Below, piece after piece: positions 7,881 to 15,993 of a DNA stretch of 31,592 nt. A program made the position numbers and the translations under genes. Origin of the DNA: Immundisolibacter sp. (lineage in GTDB: Bacteria > Pseudomonadota > Gammaproteobacteria > Immundisolibacterales > Immundisolibacteraceae); the NCBI RefSeq assembly GCF_041601295.1, contig NZ_JBFIII010000026.1, positions 1-31,592 of the forward strand, read 5' to 3'. Within the stretch, counting starts at the first letter, position 1; every line of letters begins with the position of its first letter. The notes beneath the pieces were generated by a model. That model saw only the letters and a list, made by a program, of their open reading frames with translations, searched no databases and was not told where the DNA came from.

Positions 7881-8375
7881 TCACACCAGGTAAAAATCGA
7901 GCAGGGTCGGGATGTAGTCGTTCTGCACCACGATTTTTTGCCGTGCTACGCGCCACTCGCCATCCTCGCGGCGCAACTGGTGGTGGTAGTGGCCAAAAAA
8001 CGCCTGCGATTGCGTGCGCCAGTGGTAGTCCACCCGAAAACAGGCAAACAGGGCGATGGCATCGTCGCTCGCCTGCTCCACTGTGATGTTGGTGATGGCA
8101 TGGCAGGTGCGGGGCAGTGGATCGGACGCCACCGAGGTGCCCGACTCCACCCGCCACACGCGGTCGGCCAGGCGCGAGCGCAGGTCGTAGTAAATCAGCG
8201 ACACCTCGCTGTCAGGGTCTTCGGTCAGGCGGTTCTCGGTCACCCAGGCGGGCACCCAGTACTCGCAGTCCTCGCAAAACAGGGCCAGCCAGTCCGCCCA
8301 GCGCCGTTCGTCGAGCAGCCGTCCCTGCCGGTACAGCAGCGCCGAACCGACCGCCAGTGCCTGCTGCGGGCTCAC
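7881..8375 (-). CDS. Aromatic-ring-hydroxylating dioxygenase, beta subunit
   Basis: This is the small structural subunit (164 residues) of a two-component ring-hydroxylating dioxygenase, with the NTF2-like cone fold. Family features are the opening helix with LLYRQGRLLDERRWADWLAL, the FCEDCEYWVPAW strand, the SLIYYDLRSRLADRVWRVES segment, and the closing QKIVVQNDYIPTLLDFYLV, which resembles the BenB/AntB C-terminus. The frame stays open far upstream, but the family start is GTG at 8375, which overlaps the alpha-subunit stop by four bases (GTGA). Translational coupling gives equal subunit amounts for an alpha3beta3 enzyme. A nitronate monooxygenase gene follows after 10 bases. Confidence 0.9.
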   Translation of the reverse strand: MSPQQALAVGSALLYRQGRLLDERRWADWLALFCEDCEYWVPAWVTENRLTEDPDSEVSLIYYDLRSRLADRVWRVESGTSVASDPLPRTCHAITNITVEQASDDAIALFACFRVDYHWRTQSQAFFGHYHHQLRREDGEWRVARQKIVVQNDYIPTLLDFYLV

Positions 8376-9733
8376 GCCGTGGCCTCGGTTCTCAGACCCG
8401 CCTGCAGACGGCGCAGCCACTCGCGGTAGCTGCCGTGAAACACCGTCTCGTCCTGCATGTCCGAGCGCCCGCTGCTGGAGGTCAGCGGCGCCAGTCCGAG
8501 CTCGTTGGCGTACGCGTCCGGGCCGCTGATGACGTTGGCAAGGCCCCGGCTGTGGCCAAGCCCCACCGCCGGTCCGCCGCGAGCAGCGAACCCCGCCTGA
8601 CAGGACTCGTACACGCGCGAGTCGTCGGGTGTGGCAAGGCCGGTCGGGTTGAAGAAATCCTCGAACTGGTGGATGCGCAGCTTGCGCAGGTCCTTCGGTT
8701 CGCCCTTGGGGCCGAGGCAGAAGCTGCGCATCTCGGTGCGGTCCACCGCCAGCGGGCGCATGACGCGCATTTGAATACAGGCATTGCAGGAAAACTGAAG
8801 GTTCGGAAATACCGTGAAGTTGACGGTCTTGAGCATCAGGTCGGCGCGCACCTTGCCGACGCGCTTCACCAGCGCGTCGTACTGGTGATACAGCGGCCGT
8901 ATCTCCGGGTGGGCGGTTTCGATCCAGATTGCGGCATGGCCATGTTTGAAGGTGTAGCTGCCGGACGGGATGGCCGGATCGACGAAGTCGGCAATGTCGA
9001 TGTTGCGAAACTGGCCGCCGCCGCTGGCACGCGAGGCGGCAATGTTCATGAAGCTCGGGTGCGTGGAGGTCAGGTGGTAGGCGTCCAGGCAGTTCTCGAG
9101 CTGCATTTTCCAGTTGGCGTCGTAGGTGTAGTACGAGCGACCCGGGATGACCTCGGTACCGTGCTGCGACTGGTCCACGATCATGTCCAGGAAGGTACTG
9201 ATGCCGGCGAGGTGTTCTTTCAGGGGTGGCACGTCGGGATTGATGCTGCCGAACAGGAAGCCGCGGTAATTGTCGAACCGCGCCAGCGGCGGCAGGCGCG
9301 TATTGGCCTGCTCGAAATGCGACGGATACGCGCCTTGTGCGCGGTCTTTTACCAGCACGCATTCGCCACGGCTGTTGAAGGTCCAGCCGTGGTAAGGGCA
9401 GACGTGGAACTTGCGGTTACCGGACTCGTTCTGACACACCTGCGCACCCTTGTGCGGGCATACGTTCAGGAATGCGCCCAGCTGGCCGCGGTCGTCGCGT
9501 TGCAGCAACACCGGCTGGCGTCCGACGTAGCTGGCCAGGTAATCCAGTGGTTGCGGAATCTGTGTCTCGTGCGCCAGGAACACCCAGCTGGCCTCAAACA
9601 CGTGGCGCATCTCCAGCTCGAACAGGGCCGGGTCGCGGTACACGTCGCGGTGTACCTCGAACACTCCGGTGGCCGGGTTGTCGCGCACATAGCTTTCCGG
9701 GGCCAGCACCAAGCTGTCGTTGATGGCATTCAT
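8372..9733 (-). CDS. Aromatic-ring-hydroxylating dioxygenase, alpha subunit (benzoate/anthranilate 1,2-dioxygenase-like)
   Basis: This is the catalytic large subunit (453 residues). The Rieske [2Fe-2S] ligands are C92, H94, C112 and H115 (CPHKG and CPYHGWTF). The mononuclear iron site ENCLDAYHLTSTH at about 213-225 has the bridging D217 and ligands H220 and H225, all canonical. The N-terminus (FEVHRDVYRDPALFELEMRH) is typical of the BenA/AntA group, so the substrate is probably an aromatic carboxylate, though an N- or O-demethylating role cannot be excluded. An AGGAGAG ribosome-binding site precedes the ATG at 9733. The beta subunit and a nitronate monooxygenase follow. The NADH reductase that normally accompanies benzoate dioxygenase is absent from this operon. 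Confidence 0.93.
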   Translation of the reverse strand: MNAINDSLVLAPESYVRDNPATGVFEVHRDVYRDPALFELEMRHVFEASWVFLAHETQIPQPLDYLASYVGRQPVLLQRDDRGQLGAFLNVCPHKGAQVCQNESGNRKFHVCPYHGWTFNSRGECVLVKDRAQGAYPSHFEQANTRLPPLARFDNYRGFLFGSINPDVPPLKEHLAGISTFLDMIVDQSQHGTEVIPGRSYYTYDANWKMQLENCLDAYHLTSTHPSFMNIAASRASGGGQFRNIDIADFVDPAIPSGSYTFKHGHAAIWIETAHPEIRPLYHQYDALVKRVGKVRADLMLKTVNFTVFPNLQFSCNACIQMRVMRPLAVDRTEMRSFCLGPKGEPKDLRKLRIHQFEDFFNPTGLATPDDSRVYESCQAGFAARGGPAVGLGHSRGLANVISGPDAYANELGLAPLTSSSGRSDMQDETVFHGSYREWLRRLQAGLRTEATA

Positions 9734-9966
9734 CGGCGTTCTCTCCTGGTCGCTTTGCGTCCCGTTGCGGCGCGGATTAACTCGCGTCGCTTGGGGTGGT
9801 GTCCGAATGCCGTCCCTGGCCCGTCAACTCTAACGATCGTAAGGTAAGCGCGGCAAGCGCCTCAAGTTGGGGCTATGCTTACGCGCCAGGGCGCAGTCAG
9901 GATCGAAAGCCCGCCGCGCAAGGGCCAGGGAGGGCTCGATCAGAGCCACAGCGAGGAACATAGCCC
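9734..9966. promoter_or_regulatory. Divergent region between the dioxygenase operon and the aldolase gene
   Basis: These 233 bases separate two divergently read units and should hold both promoters. An 8-base palindrome ACGATCGT lies near 9833-9840, with GGTAAGCG beyond it. A TATGCT hexamer near 9873-9878 could be a -10 box for the rightward gene. There is no convincing pair of promoter hexamers and no long operator-like repeat. Confidence 0.3.
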
Positions 9967-10764
9967 ATGAACAAGCCCCACGATTTTGACCTGCCGGCCG
10001 GTATCCGTCGCGATCTGTGCGCTCCCGAAGAGTGGCAGGTGCGGGTGGAACTGGCCGCCGCCTATCGCCTGGCGGACCGCTTCGGCTGGTCAATGCTGAT
10101 CTTCAATCACATCACGGCGCGCGTGCCGGGCGCGGACGAGCATTTCCTGATCAACAACTTTGGATTGATGTACGACGAGATCACGGCTTCCAACCTGCTC
10201 AAGATCGACCTCGATGGCAACGTGGTGGGCGACTATCGCGGCGAGACCCGCGTCAATCGGGCCGGTTATGTCATCCACAGTGCCGTCCATGCCGCCCGCC
10301 ACGATGTGCAATGCGTGATGCACACCCATTCGGTGGCCGGCGAGGCGGTGGCAAGCATTGAGCCGGGCTTGCTGCACATCAACCAGGACTCGATGCAGCT
10401 GACCGGACAGGTGGCTTACCACGACTTCGAGGGCCTGGCGGTCGACGACGCCGAAAAGCGCAGCCTGGTTGCCGACCTTGGCGACAGGAATGTGCTCATC
10501 CTGCGCAATCATGGCCTGATGACGGCCGGTAGCAGCGTCGGCGAGGCATTCATGCTGATGTGGCTGCTTGAGCATGCATGCCGCACGCAAGTGGCGGCCC
10601 TGTCGATGGGACAGCCGCTGCACGGTTCGCAGGATATGCTGACCCGCATCGCCAACCTGGTTCCCCAGCAGCAGTACGTTATCACCCCGACCGGGCTTGG
10701 CGGATTACCCTTTCGCTCTTTGCTGCGGTGGCTGGATCGGCACGATTCGAGCTACCGGGACTGA
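9967..10764 (+). CDS. Class II aldolase/adducin family protein
   Basis: This 265-residue protein has the zinc-dependent class II aldolase/adducin fold. Family features are an N-terminal helix pair ending LADRFGWSMLIFNHITARVP, the loop FLINNFGLMYDEITASNLLKID, the metal-binding HTHS motif (VMHTHSVAGEAVA at about residues 118-130), a YHDFEG segment and the NHGLMTAG turn with a further His. Such proteins act as aldolases, epimerases or decarboxylases, and aromatic-catabolic versions decarboxylate or cleave ring-fission products. A GAGG ribosome-binding sequence lies about 10 bases before the ATG. The gene is divergent from the dioxygenase operon and 69 bases upstream of a small membrane-protein gene. 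Substrate unknown. Confidence 0.85.
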   Translation: MNKPHDFDLPAGIRRDLCAPEEWQVRVELAAAYRLADRFGWSMLIFNHITARVPGADEHFLINNFGLMYDEITASNLLKIDLDGNVVGDYRGETRVNRAGYVIHSAVHAARHDVQCVMHTHSVAGEAVASIEPGLLHINQDSMQLTGQVAYHDFEGLAVDDAEKRSLVADLGDRNVLILRNHGLMTAGSSVGEAFMLMWLLEHACRTQVAALSMGQPLHGSQDMLTRIANLVPQQQYVITPTGLGGLPFRSLLRWLDRHDSSYRD

Positions 10765-10833
10765 ACCGGCGTTTCGGGCCGGAGATAAACTGCCACCGGT
10801 GTTGTTAACTGGCTGATTAGAGGAGGGACTCCC

Positions 10834-11229
10834 ATGGCGCTCGCCCGCTTCGTGCTGATCTTCACTGGCTTGTCGTTTTTCGGTTACGCCATCGCTTGCT
10901 TTATCTACCCGGTGGAGGTTGTCGGTCGCTTTACCGGTTATGGACTGGACGCTGCCGCCGGATTGGTGGAGGCGCGCGCCATGTATGGCGGCCTGCAGGC
11001 CGGCTTTGGATTGTTCTGCCTGCTGGCCGGGTTCCGGCGCGAGTGGACGCAAGCCGCTCTGACCGCCATCGCGTTGGTGATGGGTGGGCTGGTATTGGCG
11101 CGCAGCGCGGCCATGGGTCTGCATGGTGTGGTCGGTGCACACCCCGGCGCGGCAATTTATGAGGGTATTACCACCGCGTTGGCGCTGCTGGCATTGACCC
11201 GCCTGCCGCGCCAGCGGGGCGACCTGTGA
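10834..11229 (+). CDS. DUF4345-like small integral membrane protein
   Basis: This 131-residue protein is mostly hydrophobic, with about four membrane helices: roughly residues 5-25, 46-63, 70-90 and 105-122. The YPVEV turn after helix 1, the EARAMYGGLQAGFG entry to helix 2 and the conserved arginine loop before helix 3 resemble DUF4345 proteins, whose function is unknown. The ATG at 10834 has a strong AGAGGAGGGA ribosome-binding site. The stop overlaps the start of the next gene (TGATG), so the two are translationally coupled. No aromatic-pathway role can be inferred beyond position. Confidence 0.7.
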   Translation: MALARFVLIFTGLSFFGYAIACFIYPVEVVGRFTGYGLDAAAGLVEARAMYGGLQAGFGLFCLLAGFRREWTQAALTAIALVMGGLVLARSAAMGLHGVVGAHPGAAIYEGITTALALLALTRLPRQRGDL

Positions 11230-11666
11230 TGGCCTGGGCGCGGCGCCTGGTTCTGTTATTCGTTGCCATCAGTGGCACAGCCGGAGCTGATCCCATGCAG
11301 GATGTATTCGCAGCCGATGACGCCCGCACTGCGGCGTTGATTGCCGCTGACCGCCCGGCGCTGGAGCGCACGCTGGCCAGGCAGTTGCATTACGTACACA
11401 GCAATGGCTTGGTGCAGGATCGGGCCGCTTATCTTGATGCCGCGGTCGGGGGTGCCATGCAATACACCACCATCACTTCGCTGCAACGGCAGGCACGCCC
11501 ACTGGCGGATGCGGTGGTGGCGCTGACCGGTAGCAACCATGTCGAGGTCGTCCTGGACGGCAAGCCGCTGCAAGCCAACGTGCTTTATACGGCCATCTAT
11601 GTGCAGGAAGGCGGCGCCTGGAAGCTGTCGGTCTGGCAGTCCACCCCGGCGCCAGCTCGCCCCTGA
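11229..11666 (+). CDS. Exported NTF2-like (DUF4440-type) protein
   Basis: This is a 145-residue protein beginning with a signal peptide (MAWARRLVLLFVAISGTAGA, cleavage likely near residue 20). The mature part has the pattern of a SnoaL/DUF4440 NTF2-like domain: an opening helix with DARTAALIAADRPALERTLA, the YVHSNGLVQDRAAYLDA turn typical of these proteins, and late strands ending GGAWKLSVWQSTPA. NTF2-like domains bind small molecules or act as isomerases, and no catalytic residues can be assigned here. A GTG three bases upstream could also start the frame; the ATG at 11229 gives the better signal peptide and a one-base overlap with the preceding stop. Confidence 0.75.
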   Translation: MAWARRLVLLFVAISGTAGADPMQDVFAADDARTAALIAADRPALERTLARQLHYVHSNGLVQDRAAYLDAAVGGAMQYTTITSLQRQARPLADAVVALTGSNHVEVVLDGKPLQANVLYTAIYVQEGGAWKLSVWQSTPAPARP

Positions 11667-11690
11667 GCCACGCCGGACTTCAAGGCGGCG

Positions 11691-12344
11691 TCATGCGGAT
11701 CCGGGGGCGGGCGTGTGGTACCGCTCGGCATGGGTGCTCAGCAACTGTTCGCGCGCATTGACCCGGGGAAACGGTTCGCTCGGCACCGGTACGGCCAGGA
11801 AATCGCACAGAGGCGCCCATCCCTGTGCCACGTCGTAGACCAGCAGCCGGTCGGGTCCCAGCGCTGCCTGCACGGCGCGGTTGTGGCGTTGATAGACGCC
11901 GATCAGGTGCTCGCGATCATCCAGTTCGTTGTCAAATGTTCGCTGTTGCACGATGTCGCGGGCCATCGCGATTTGCTGGCGCGCCGCCACGTCGTCAGGG
12001 GTTATCGTTGCCCTCATGAAGCGGAATAGCGTACTGCTTATGCTGGCGTGCCAGCGATCGGCGTCGCGGACGGTCAACACCACCTTGGCCTGCGGGTAGT
12101 GGGCGGCAAGCTCCCGCCAAAAATAGCTCGCCGGCCAGTCCACTGCTGCGCCAAACTCACCCAGCAAGCTGTCCCAGTCGCTACGCTCGCCGGCGGCAAA
12201 CTGTTGCCAGGCCGGCGCATCGTCCACCCGCGCCAACACCTGCATCATGTGATAGCACGGACCAAAACCGAGCCGCTCCAGCGCGGTCATCAGCGACATC
12301 GTGCCAGTCCGTCCGAGCCCGGCGCCGATCACCTGCAAACTCAT
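11691..12344 (-). CDS. Sulfotransferase family protein
   Basis: This 217-residue protein resembles the Sulfotransfer_4 group. The 5'-PAPS-binding loop is near the N-terminus: VIGAGLGRTGTMSLMTALERLG at about residues 5-26, with the Gly-Arg-Thr-Gly-Thr phosphate loop. The KVVLTVRDADRWHASI segment supplies the 3'-phosphate-binding Arg/Ser, and a late LLVYDVAQGWAPLCDFL strand-helix completes the core. These enzymes move sulfate from PAPS to alcohols or phenols, but many bacterial members are uncharacterised. It is read away from lipA after the Nudix gene with a 39-base gap and converges on the NTF2-like gene. Substrate unknown. Confidence 0.83.
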   Translation of the reverse strand: MSLQVIGAGLGRTGTMSLMTALERLGFGPCYHMMQVLARVDDAPAWQQFAAGERSDWDSLLGEFGAAVDWPASYFWRELAAHYPQAKVVLTVRDADRWHASISSTLFRFMRATITPDDVAARQQIAMARDIVQQRTFDNELDDREHLIGVYQRHNRAVQAALGPDRLLVYDVAQGWAPLCDFLAVPVPSEPFPRVNAREQLLSTHAERYHTPAPGSA

Positions 12345-12383
12345 CCTTACGTTTCTCCTGAATTCACAAGTCGCCGATGCGGT

Positions 12384-12896
12384 TCAGCGCCGGATCACCT
12401 GCTGCTCGGCGAAACCGGCCAATGCCTGGTCCACACGACCGAATTCCCGCAACTGGGTTAGCGTGGCCAGGGTCGGACGGATCAGGTGCAGCCCGCCGTG
12501 GCCGGCCCGCGCCAGGGCATCCTGCGGCGTCAGCCACAGAAAATCCACCGCCTCGACGCCATCGATACGCACCGTGTGGCAATGATTCGCGTCGGCGATA
12601 AAAAACCAGGTCGCGAAGCGGCGCACCTGTCCGGGCGGAGTGGTCCAGTGCGCCACCTCCACCAGGCTGCTGGCCGTCAGTGTGATGCCGGCTTCCTCGG
12701 AGGCCTCGCGCACCGCGGCCTGGCGTGGCGCGCTGGCCGTACCGTGAGCATGATCACCGGCATCAATGCGTCCGCCTGGAAAGACCCAGGCGCCAGGGGC
12801 AAATGCCAACTGCGGGCTGCGTTGCAGCAACAGTACTTCCAGCCCCTTCGCGCCGTCGCGTAGCGGTGCCACGGTAGCGGCCGGTTGTGGCTGCAT
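12384..12896 (-). CDS. Nudix hydrolase
   Basis: This 170-residue hydrolase acts on a nucleoside diphosphate linked to another moiety. The Nudix box is recognisable as a GG(R/K) turn (WVFPGGRIDAGD) followed, after an insertion of about 10 residues, by REASEEAGI, which carries the metal-binding glutamates. The longer spacing resembles NUDT8/NUDT19-type CoA pyrophosphatases, so a CoA or acyl-CoA substrate is plausible but unproven. The frame extends upstream into the preceding gene; I chose the ATG at 12896, two bases after the ydcF-like stop, since homology begins right there. It lies in the lipA-ydcF-nudix-sulfotransferase run. Confidence 0.85.
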   Translation of the reverse strand: MQPQPAATVAPLRDGAKGLEVLLLQRSPQLAFAPGAWVFPGGRIDAGDHAHGTASAPRQAAVREASEEAGITLTASSLVEVAHWTTPPGQVRRFATWFFIADANHCHTVRIDGVEAVDFLWLTPQDALARAGHGGLHLIRPTLATLTQLREFGRVDQALAGFAEQQVIRR

Positions 12897-12898
12897 GT

Positions 12899-13654
12899 TC
12901 ACCAACCGATGCTGTAACGCAGGCGGTACCAGGCGCTGCCAAGATACTCGTGCACGGCCCACGTTGAGTGTTCGAGCGCGCTTGCGCTGGGCAGCCAGTC
13001 CAGGCTCGCGGGCCGGCGCTGGGCGCCCACCAGGGTCGGCGCTGGCAACACCTGGAAACCGACCTGCTCGAAAGCGGCCACGGCGCGTGGCAAATGCCAG
13101 CTGTGGCTGACCAGCGCCACGCGCTCGATGCCGCTGGCGGCCAGCATATGGCGCGCAAAACGGGCATTCTCATACGTAGTCAGCGCGCGGCCTTCGATCC
13201 AGCGGGCGCGCACGCCAAACTCGAGCAGGGTGTTGGCCATGTACTGGGCGCCAGGGGACTGGCCGTCGGGGCCGCCATCGGTCACCAGCACGGGGAGGCC
13301 GCTGTCACTCGCCAGGTGAGCGCCATAGCGCAGCCGCTCCAATGCCAGGGATGTCACCGTTCCGCCGCCGTAGTCGGCCAGGCCGCGCTGCGCGCCAGCA
13401 CCAAGCACAACGATCGCCTGCGCTGATTTGATGGTGACCGGGTCGATCGTTGGATAACGATTCAGGGAATCGAGCAGGGCCTGGCTCACCGGCCCGCTAG
13501 AAAGCAGCAGGATCAATCCGGCACAGGCCAGACACAGGCGACGCGCCAGGTCCGGCCAGCGGCGCACGCTCAAGGCCGCCCCCAGCGCCAGCATGGCAAA
13601 CAGCCCCGGCGGCGTGACTAGCGACGCCAGTGCCTTGACGGCCAGAAATTCCAC
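12899..13654 (-). CDS. YdcF/ElyC family membrane protein (DUF218)
   Basis: This 251-residue protein has two N-terminal membrane helices (about residues 10-27 and 38-52) and a periplasmic or cytoplasmic DUF218 domain. The domain shows AIVVLGAGAQ, the LALERLRYGAHLA helix, LVTDGGP, ALTTYENARFARHML and VALVSHSWHLPRAVAAF, all hallmark segments of the SanA/YdcF/ElyC group. ElyC in E. coli affects the lipid carrier for peptidoglycan and enterobacterial common antigen. The start is GTG at 13654, three bases after the lipA stop, and the stop is two bases before the Nudix start, so it is in one transcription unit with both. Confidence 0.85.
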   Translation of the reverse strand: MEFLAVKALASLVTPPGLFAMLALGAALSVRRWPDLARRLCLACAGLILLLSSGPVSQALLDSLNRYPTIDPVTIKSAQAIVVLGAGAQRGLADYGGGTVTSLALERLRYGAHLASDSGLPVLVTDGGPDGQSPGAQYMANTLLEFGVRARWIEGRALTTYENARFARHMLAASGIERVALVSHSWHLPRAVAAFEQVGFQVLPAPTLVGAQRRPASLDWLPSASALEHSTWAVHEYLGSAWYRLRYSIGW

Positions 13655-13657
13655 TAC

Positions 13658-14602
13658 TCAGCCTACCGCGTGGCCTTCGGCCTGCAAGTCGGCGTGGTAG
13701 GAAGAGCGCACCAGCGGCCCGCTGGCAACATTGGCAAAGCCCATCTGCCGGCCGCGCTCGGCCAGCTCGACGAAAGTCTGTGGCGGTACATAACGGCGCA
13801 CCGGCAGATGATGCTGGCTAGGCGCCAGATATTGACCGATGGTCAGCATGTCGACGTCGTGGGCGCGCAGGTCAGCCATGACCTCCAGCACTTCATCGTC
13901 GGTTTCGCCCAGGCCCAGCATCAGACCGGATTTGCTCGGCAGCGCGGGAAATTCCGCCTTGAAGCGTTGCAGCAGTTCCAGCGAGGCGGCGTAGTCGCTG
14001 CCGGGACGCGCTGCCGCATACAGGCGCGGCACGGTCTCGATGTTGTGGTTGAACACGTCCGGTGGTGCCGCGCGCAGGATATCGATGGCCACGTCGATGC
14101 GGTGCCGGAAGTCCGGCACCAGTACCTCAATCGTGGTCGCGGGCGAGTGCTCGCGCACCGCCTGGATGCATGCCACAAAGTGACCGGCACCACGGTCCGG
14201 CAGATCGTCGCGGTCGACCGAGGTAATGACCACGTACTTCAACCCCAGCGTCGCCACCGCGTCGGCCAGGTGGGCCGGTTCGTCGGCGTCGAGCGCATCC
14301 GGCTTGCCGTGCGCCACGTCGCAGAACGGACAGCGGCGGGTACATTTGTGGCCCATGATCATGAACGTCGCCGTGCCCTTGCTGAAGCACTCACCGATGT
14401 TGGGGCACGACGCTTCTTCGCACACCGTATGCAGGGCGTTCTCGCGCAGCAGCGTCTTGACCCGGTTGAAGCCGGGGCTGGCCGGCAGGCGCACGCGAAT
14501 CCAGTCCGGCTTGCGCAGCACCTGCGTCGCGGGTTCCACCTTCACCGGTATGCGCGACACCTTGTCCAGACCGCGTTGGCCGAGTTTGCGGGAGCTTGTC
14601 AC
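13658..14602 (-). CDS. lipA: Lipoyl synthase
   Basis: LipA is a radical-SAM enzyme that inserts two sulfurs into protein-bound octanoyl groups to make lipoate. Both iron-sulfur cluster motifs are visible: the auxiliary cluster CEEASCPNIGEC and the radical-SAM CTRRCPFCD, followed by VVITSVDRDDLPDRGAGHF and SGLMLGLGE, all highly conserved. The C-terminal RSSYHADL, with the serine that ligates the auxiliary cluster, is present. The frame is open upstream to 14686, but I chose GTG at 14602 (314 residues), which has AGGA eight bases before it and fits family length. It heads a leftward operon and is divergent from the NnrU-like gene. lipB is not in the window. Confidence 0.97.
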   Translation of the reverse strand: MTSSRKLGQRGLDKVSRIPVKVEPATQVLRKPDWIRVRLPASPGFNRVKTLLRENALHTVCEEASCPNIGECFSKGTATFMIMGHKCTRRCPFCDVAHGKPDALDADEPAHLADAVATLGLKYVVITSVDRDDLPDRGAGHFVACIQAVREHSPATTIEVLVPDFRHRIDVAIDILRAAPPDVFNHNIETVPRLYAAARPGSDYAASLELLQRFKAEFPALPSKSGLMLGLGETDDEVLEVMADLRAHDVDMLTIGQYLAPSQHHLPVRRYVPPQTFVELAERGRQMGFANVASGPLVRSSYHADLQAEGHAVG

Positions 14603-14713
14603 CAAATCAATCCTGCTCAGAATCGCGGGTAGCCAAGTGTACTGCGCGGGGCTTAGAGTGCCGACCGCTGGAGAATGTCCGCACAAACCCGTTCGACCGG
14701 AAGGAGGCTACGA

Positions 14714-15385
14714 ATGGAATCGCTGATCGCCGCCACGGCACTGTTCCTTGGCATGCACTGGATCGTCTCGGGCAGTCCGCTGCGCGGTGTCATCGTCGCC
14801 CGTACTGGCGAGGGTCCGTTCAAGGCCATGTTTGCGCTGACCATAGCCGTCAGCCTGGCCTGGATGGGCATCGCTTACGCCCGCGCGCCTTACCTGGAAA
14901 CCTGGGGCACCGTCGAGGCGTTCAAGCCCGCAAGCTGGATGCTGATGGCGCTGGCGTTCGCCATGTTCGGTGCCAGCATAACGGCCAGGAATCCGACCAC
15001 GCTGGGCGCGGTGCCGCCGGATCAGGTCGAGGCGCGCGGCATCGTGCGCATCACCCGCCACGCCGGACTGTTCGCGCTGGGTCTGTGGGGGCTGGCGCAT
15101 TTTCCGGTCAACGGCGACTGGGCCTCGCACCTGCTGTTTGGCAGTTTCGTCGTGCAGGGCCTGATCGCGCCGCTGAACCTGGACCGCAAGTACCGCAAGC
15201 GCCACGGCGCGGCCTGGGAGGTATTCGCCAAACAGACCTCCTACCTGCCATTCGTTGCCATCTGGCAGGGCCGCAACCGGCTGGTCCTGGGCGAGATCAA
15301 CTGGTTGGCGGTGGCTGGCGCGCTTGGCCTGTTTGGAGTGACCTTGGCCTATCACCAGGCCTGGTTCGGTGCATCGCCGTTCTGA
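14714..15385 (+). CDS. NnrU family integral membrane protein
   Basis: This 223-residue membrane protein has about six hydrophobic segments. It opens with LIAATALFLGMHWIVSG, the NnrU signature (a first helix ending in a conserved His), and continues with the GEGPFKAMFALTIAVSLAWM segment. The RHAGLFALGLWGLAHF stretch near residues 114-129 carries the conserved histidines. NnrU was named from denitrification clusters and is related to isoprenylcysteine methyltransferase-type membrane proteins; its role is unclear and no denitrification genes are seen here. The ATG at 14714 has an AAGGAGG ribosome-binding site seven bases upstream. A hairpin CAAGCC/GGCTTG at 15400-15417, without a T-tract, lies between it and the convergent gene. 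Confidence 0.85.
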   Translation: MESLIAATALFLGMHWIVSGSPLRGVIVARTGEGPFKAMFALTIAVSLAWMGIAYARAPYLETWGTVEAFKPASWMLMALAFAMFGASITARNPTTLGAVPPDQVEARGIVRITRHAGLFALGLWGLAHFPVNGDWASHLLFGSFVVQGLIAPLNLDRKYRKRHGAAWEVFAKQTSYLPFVAIWQGRNRLVLGEINWLAVAGALGLFGVTLAYHQAWFGASPF

Positions 15386-15433
15386 GACCGGCGGGCGGAC
15401 AAGCCTTCCATGGCTTGCCCTGCCGATCGGTGG

Positions 15434-15844
15434 CTAGTTGCTGACGCCTTGCGCGTCGCGGGCGTCAAACACCTGTTCCAGTACCTTGATGCCGTTAATG
15501 GCGGTCGGAAAGCCGACATAAACCGCCTGCTGCGACACGGCTTCGACGATTTGTTCCCGCGTGCAGCCGATGTTCAGTGCCACGTTGGCGTGCAGCTTCA
15601 GCTCCAGCTCGGCACCGATCGCGGTCAGCACGGCGACGTTCAGTAGCTCGCGTGTCTTGGGGTCCAGGCCCGGGCGCGACAGCACGTCACCGAGCACAAA
15701 TTCCATGGCCTGTCGCGCCATGTGTGGCGCCACCTTGTTCAAGGTGTTCATGACCGAGTCGGTCACACTCGGGCCTTTGGAGAACTCGGCTATCTTGTCC
15801 TGGCCCATCTTGTAGCGGACTTCGTTCACATAATCGGTAGTCAT
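15434..15844 (-). CDS. Carboxymuconolactone decarboxylase family protein
   Basis: This 136-residue, all-helical protein is of the PcaC/AhpD superfamily. The core DPKTRELLNVAVLTAIGAELELKLH and HANVALNIGCTREQIVEAV segments match the CMD pattern, with the His and downstream Glu typical of PcaC-type proteins. It has a single Cys near that region and no CxxC, so it is not an AhpD-type peroxidase. PcaC decarboxylates 4-carboxymuconolactone in protocatechuate breakdown; many relatives have other substrates. The chosen ATG at 15844 has an AAGGAG ribosome-binding site; the frame is open further upstream without homology. The gene stands alone between two rightward genes. Confidence 0.87.
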   Translation of the reverse strand: MTTDYVNEVRYKMGQDKIAEFSKGPSVTDSVMNTLNKVAPHMARQAMEFVLGDVLSRPGLDPKTRELLNVAVLTAIGAELELKLHANVALNIGCTREQIVEAVSQQAVYVGFPTAINGIKVLEQVFDARDAQGVSN

Positions 15845-15993
15845 GGGGTTTCTCCTTAATTCAGTTATGGCTCTGCTTGAAAGACGCCGAAGCCGGCGCT
15901 CGACACACTGTGACACGAAGCTGGCCAGCCCGGCCAACGCCCGTGACCAGCGCGTTTAGAATGCCTGTTGTCCCTTTCTGGAGTCTGAAGCCG

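Noticed and set aside
8376..9362. Upstream extension of the beta-subunit frame inside the alpha gene
   Set aside because: It is the same strand in another frame of the alpha gene; homology to beta subunits begins only at the GTG at 8375.
8117..9847. A 576-residue open frame on the plus strand opposite the dioxygenase subunits
   Set aside because: The minus-strand products have intact Rieske and iron motifs; the plus-strand frame encodes no recognisable protein.
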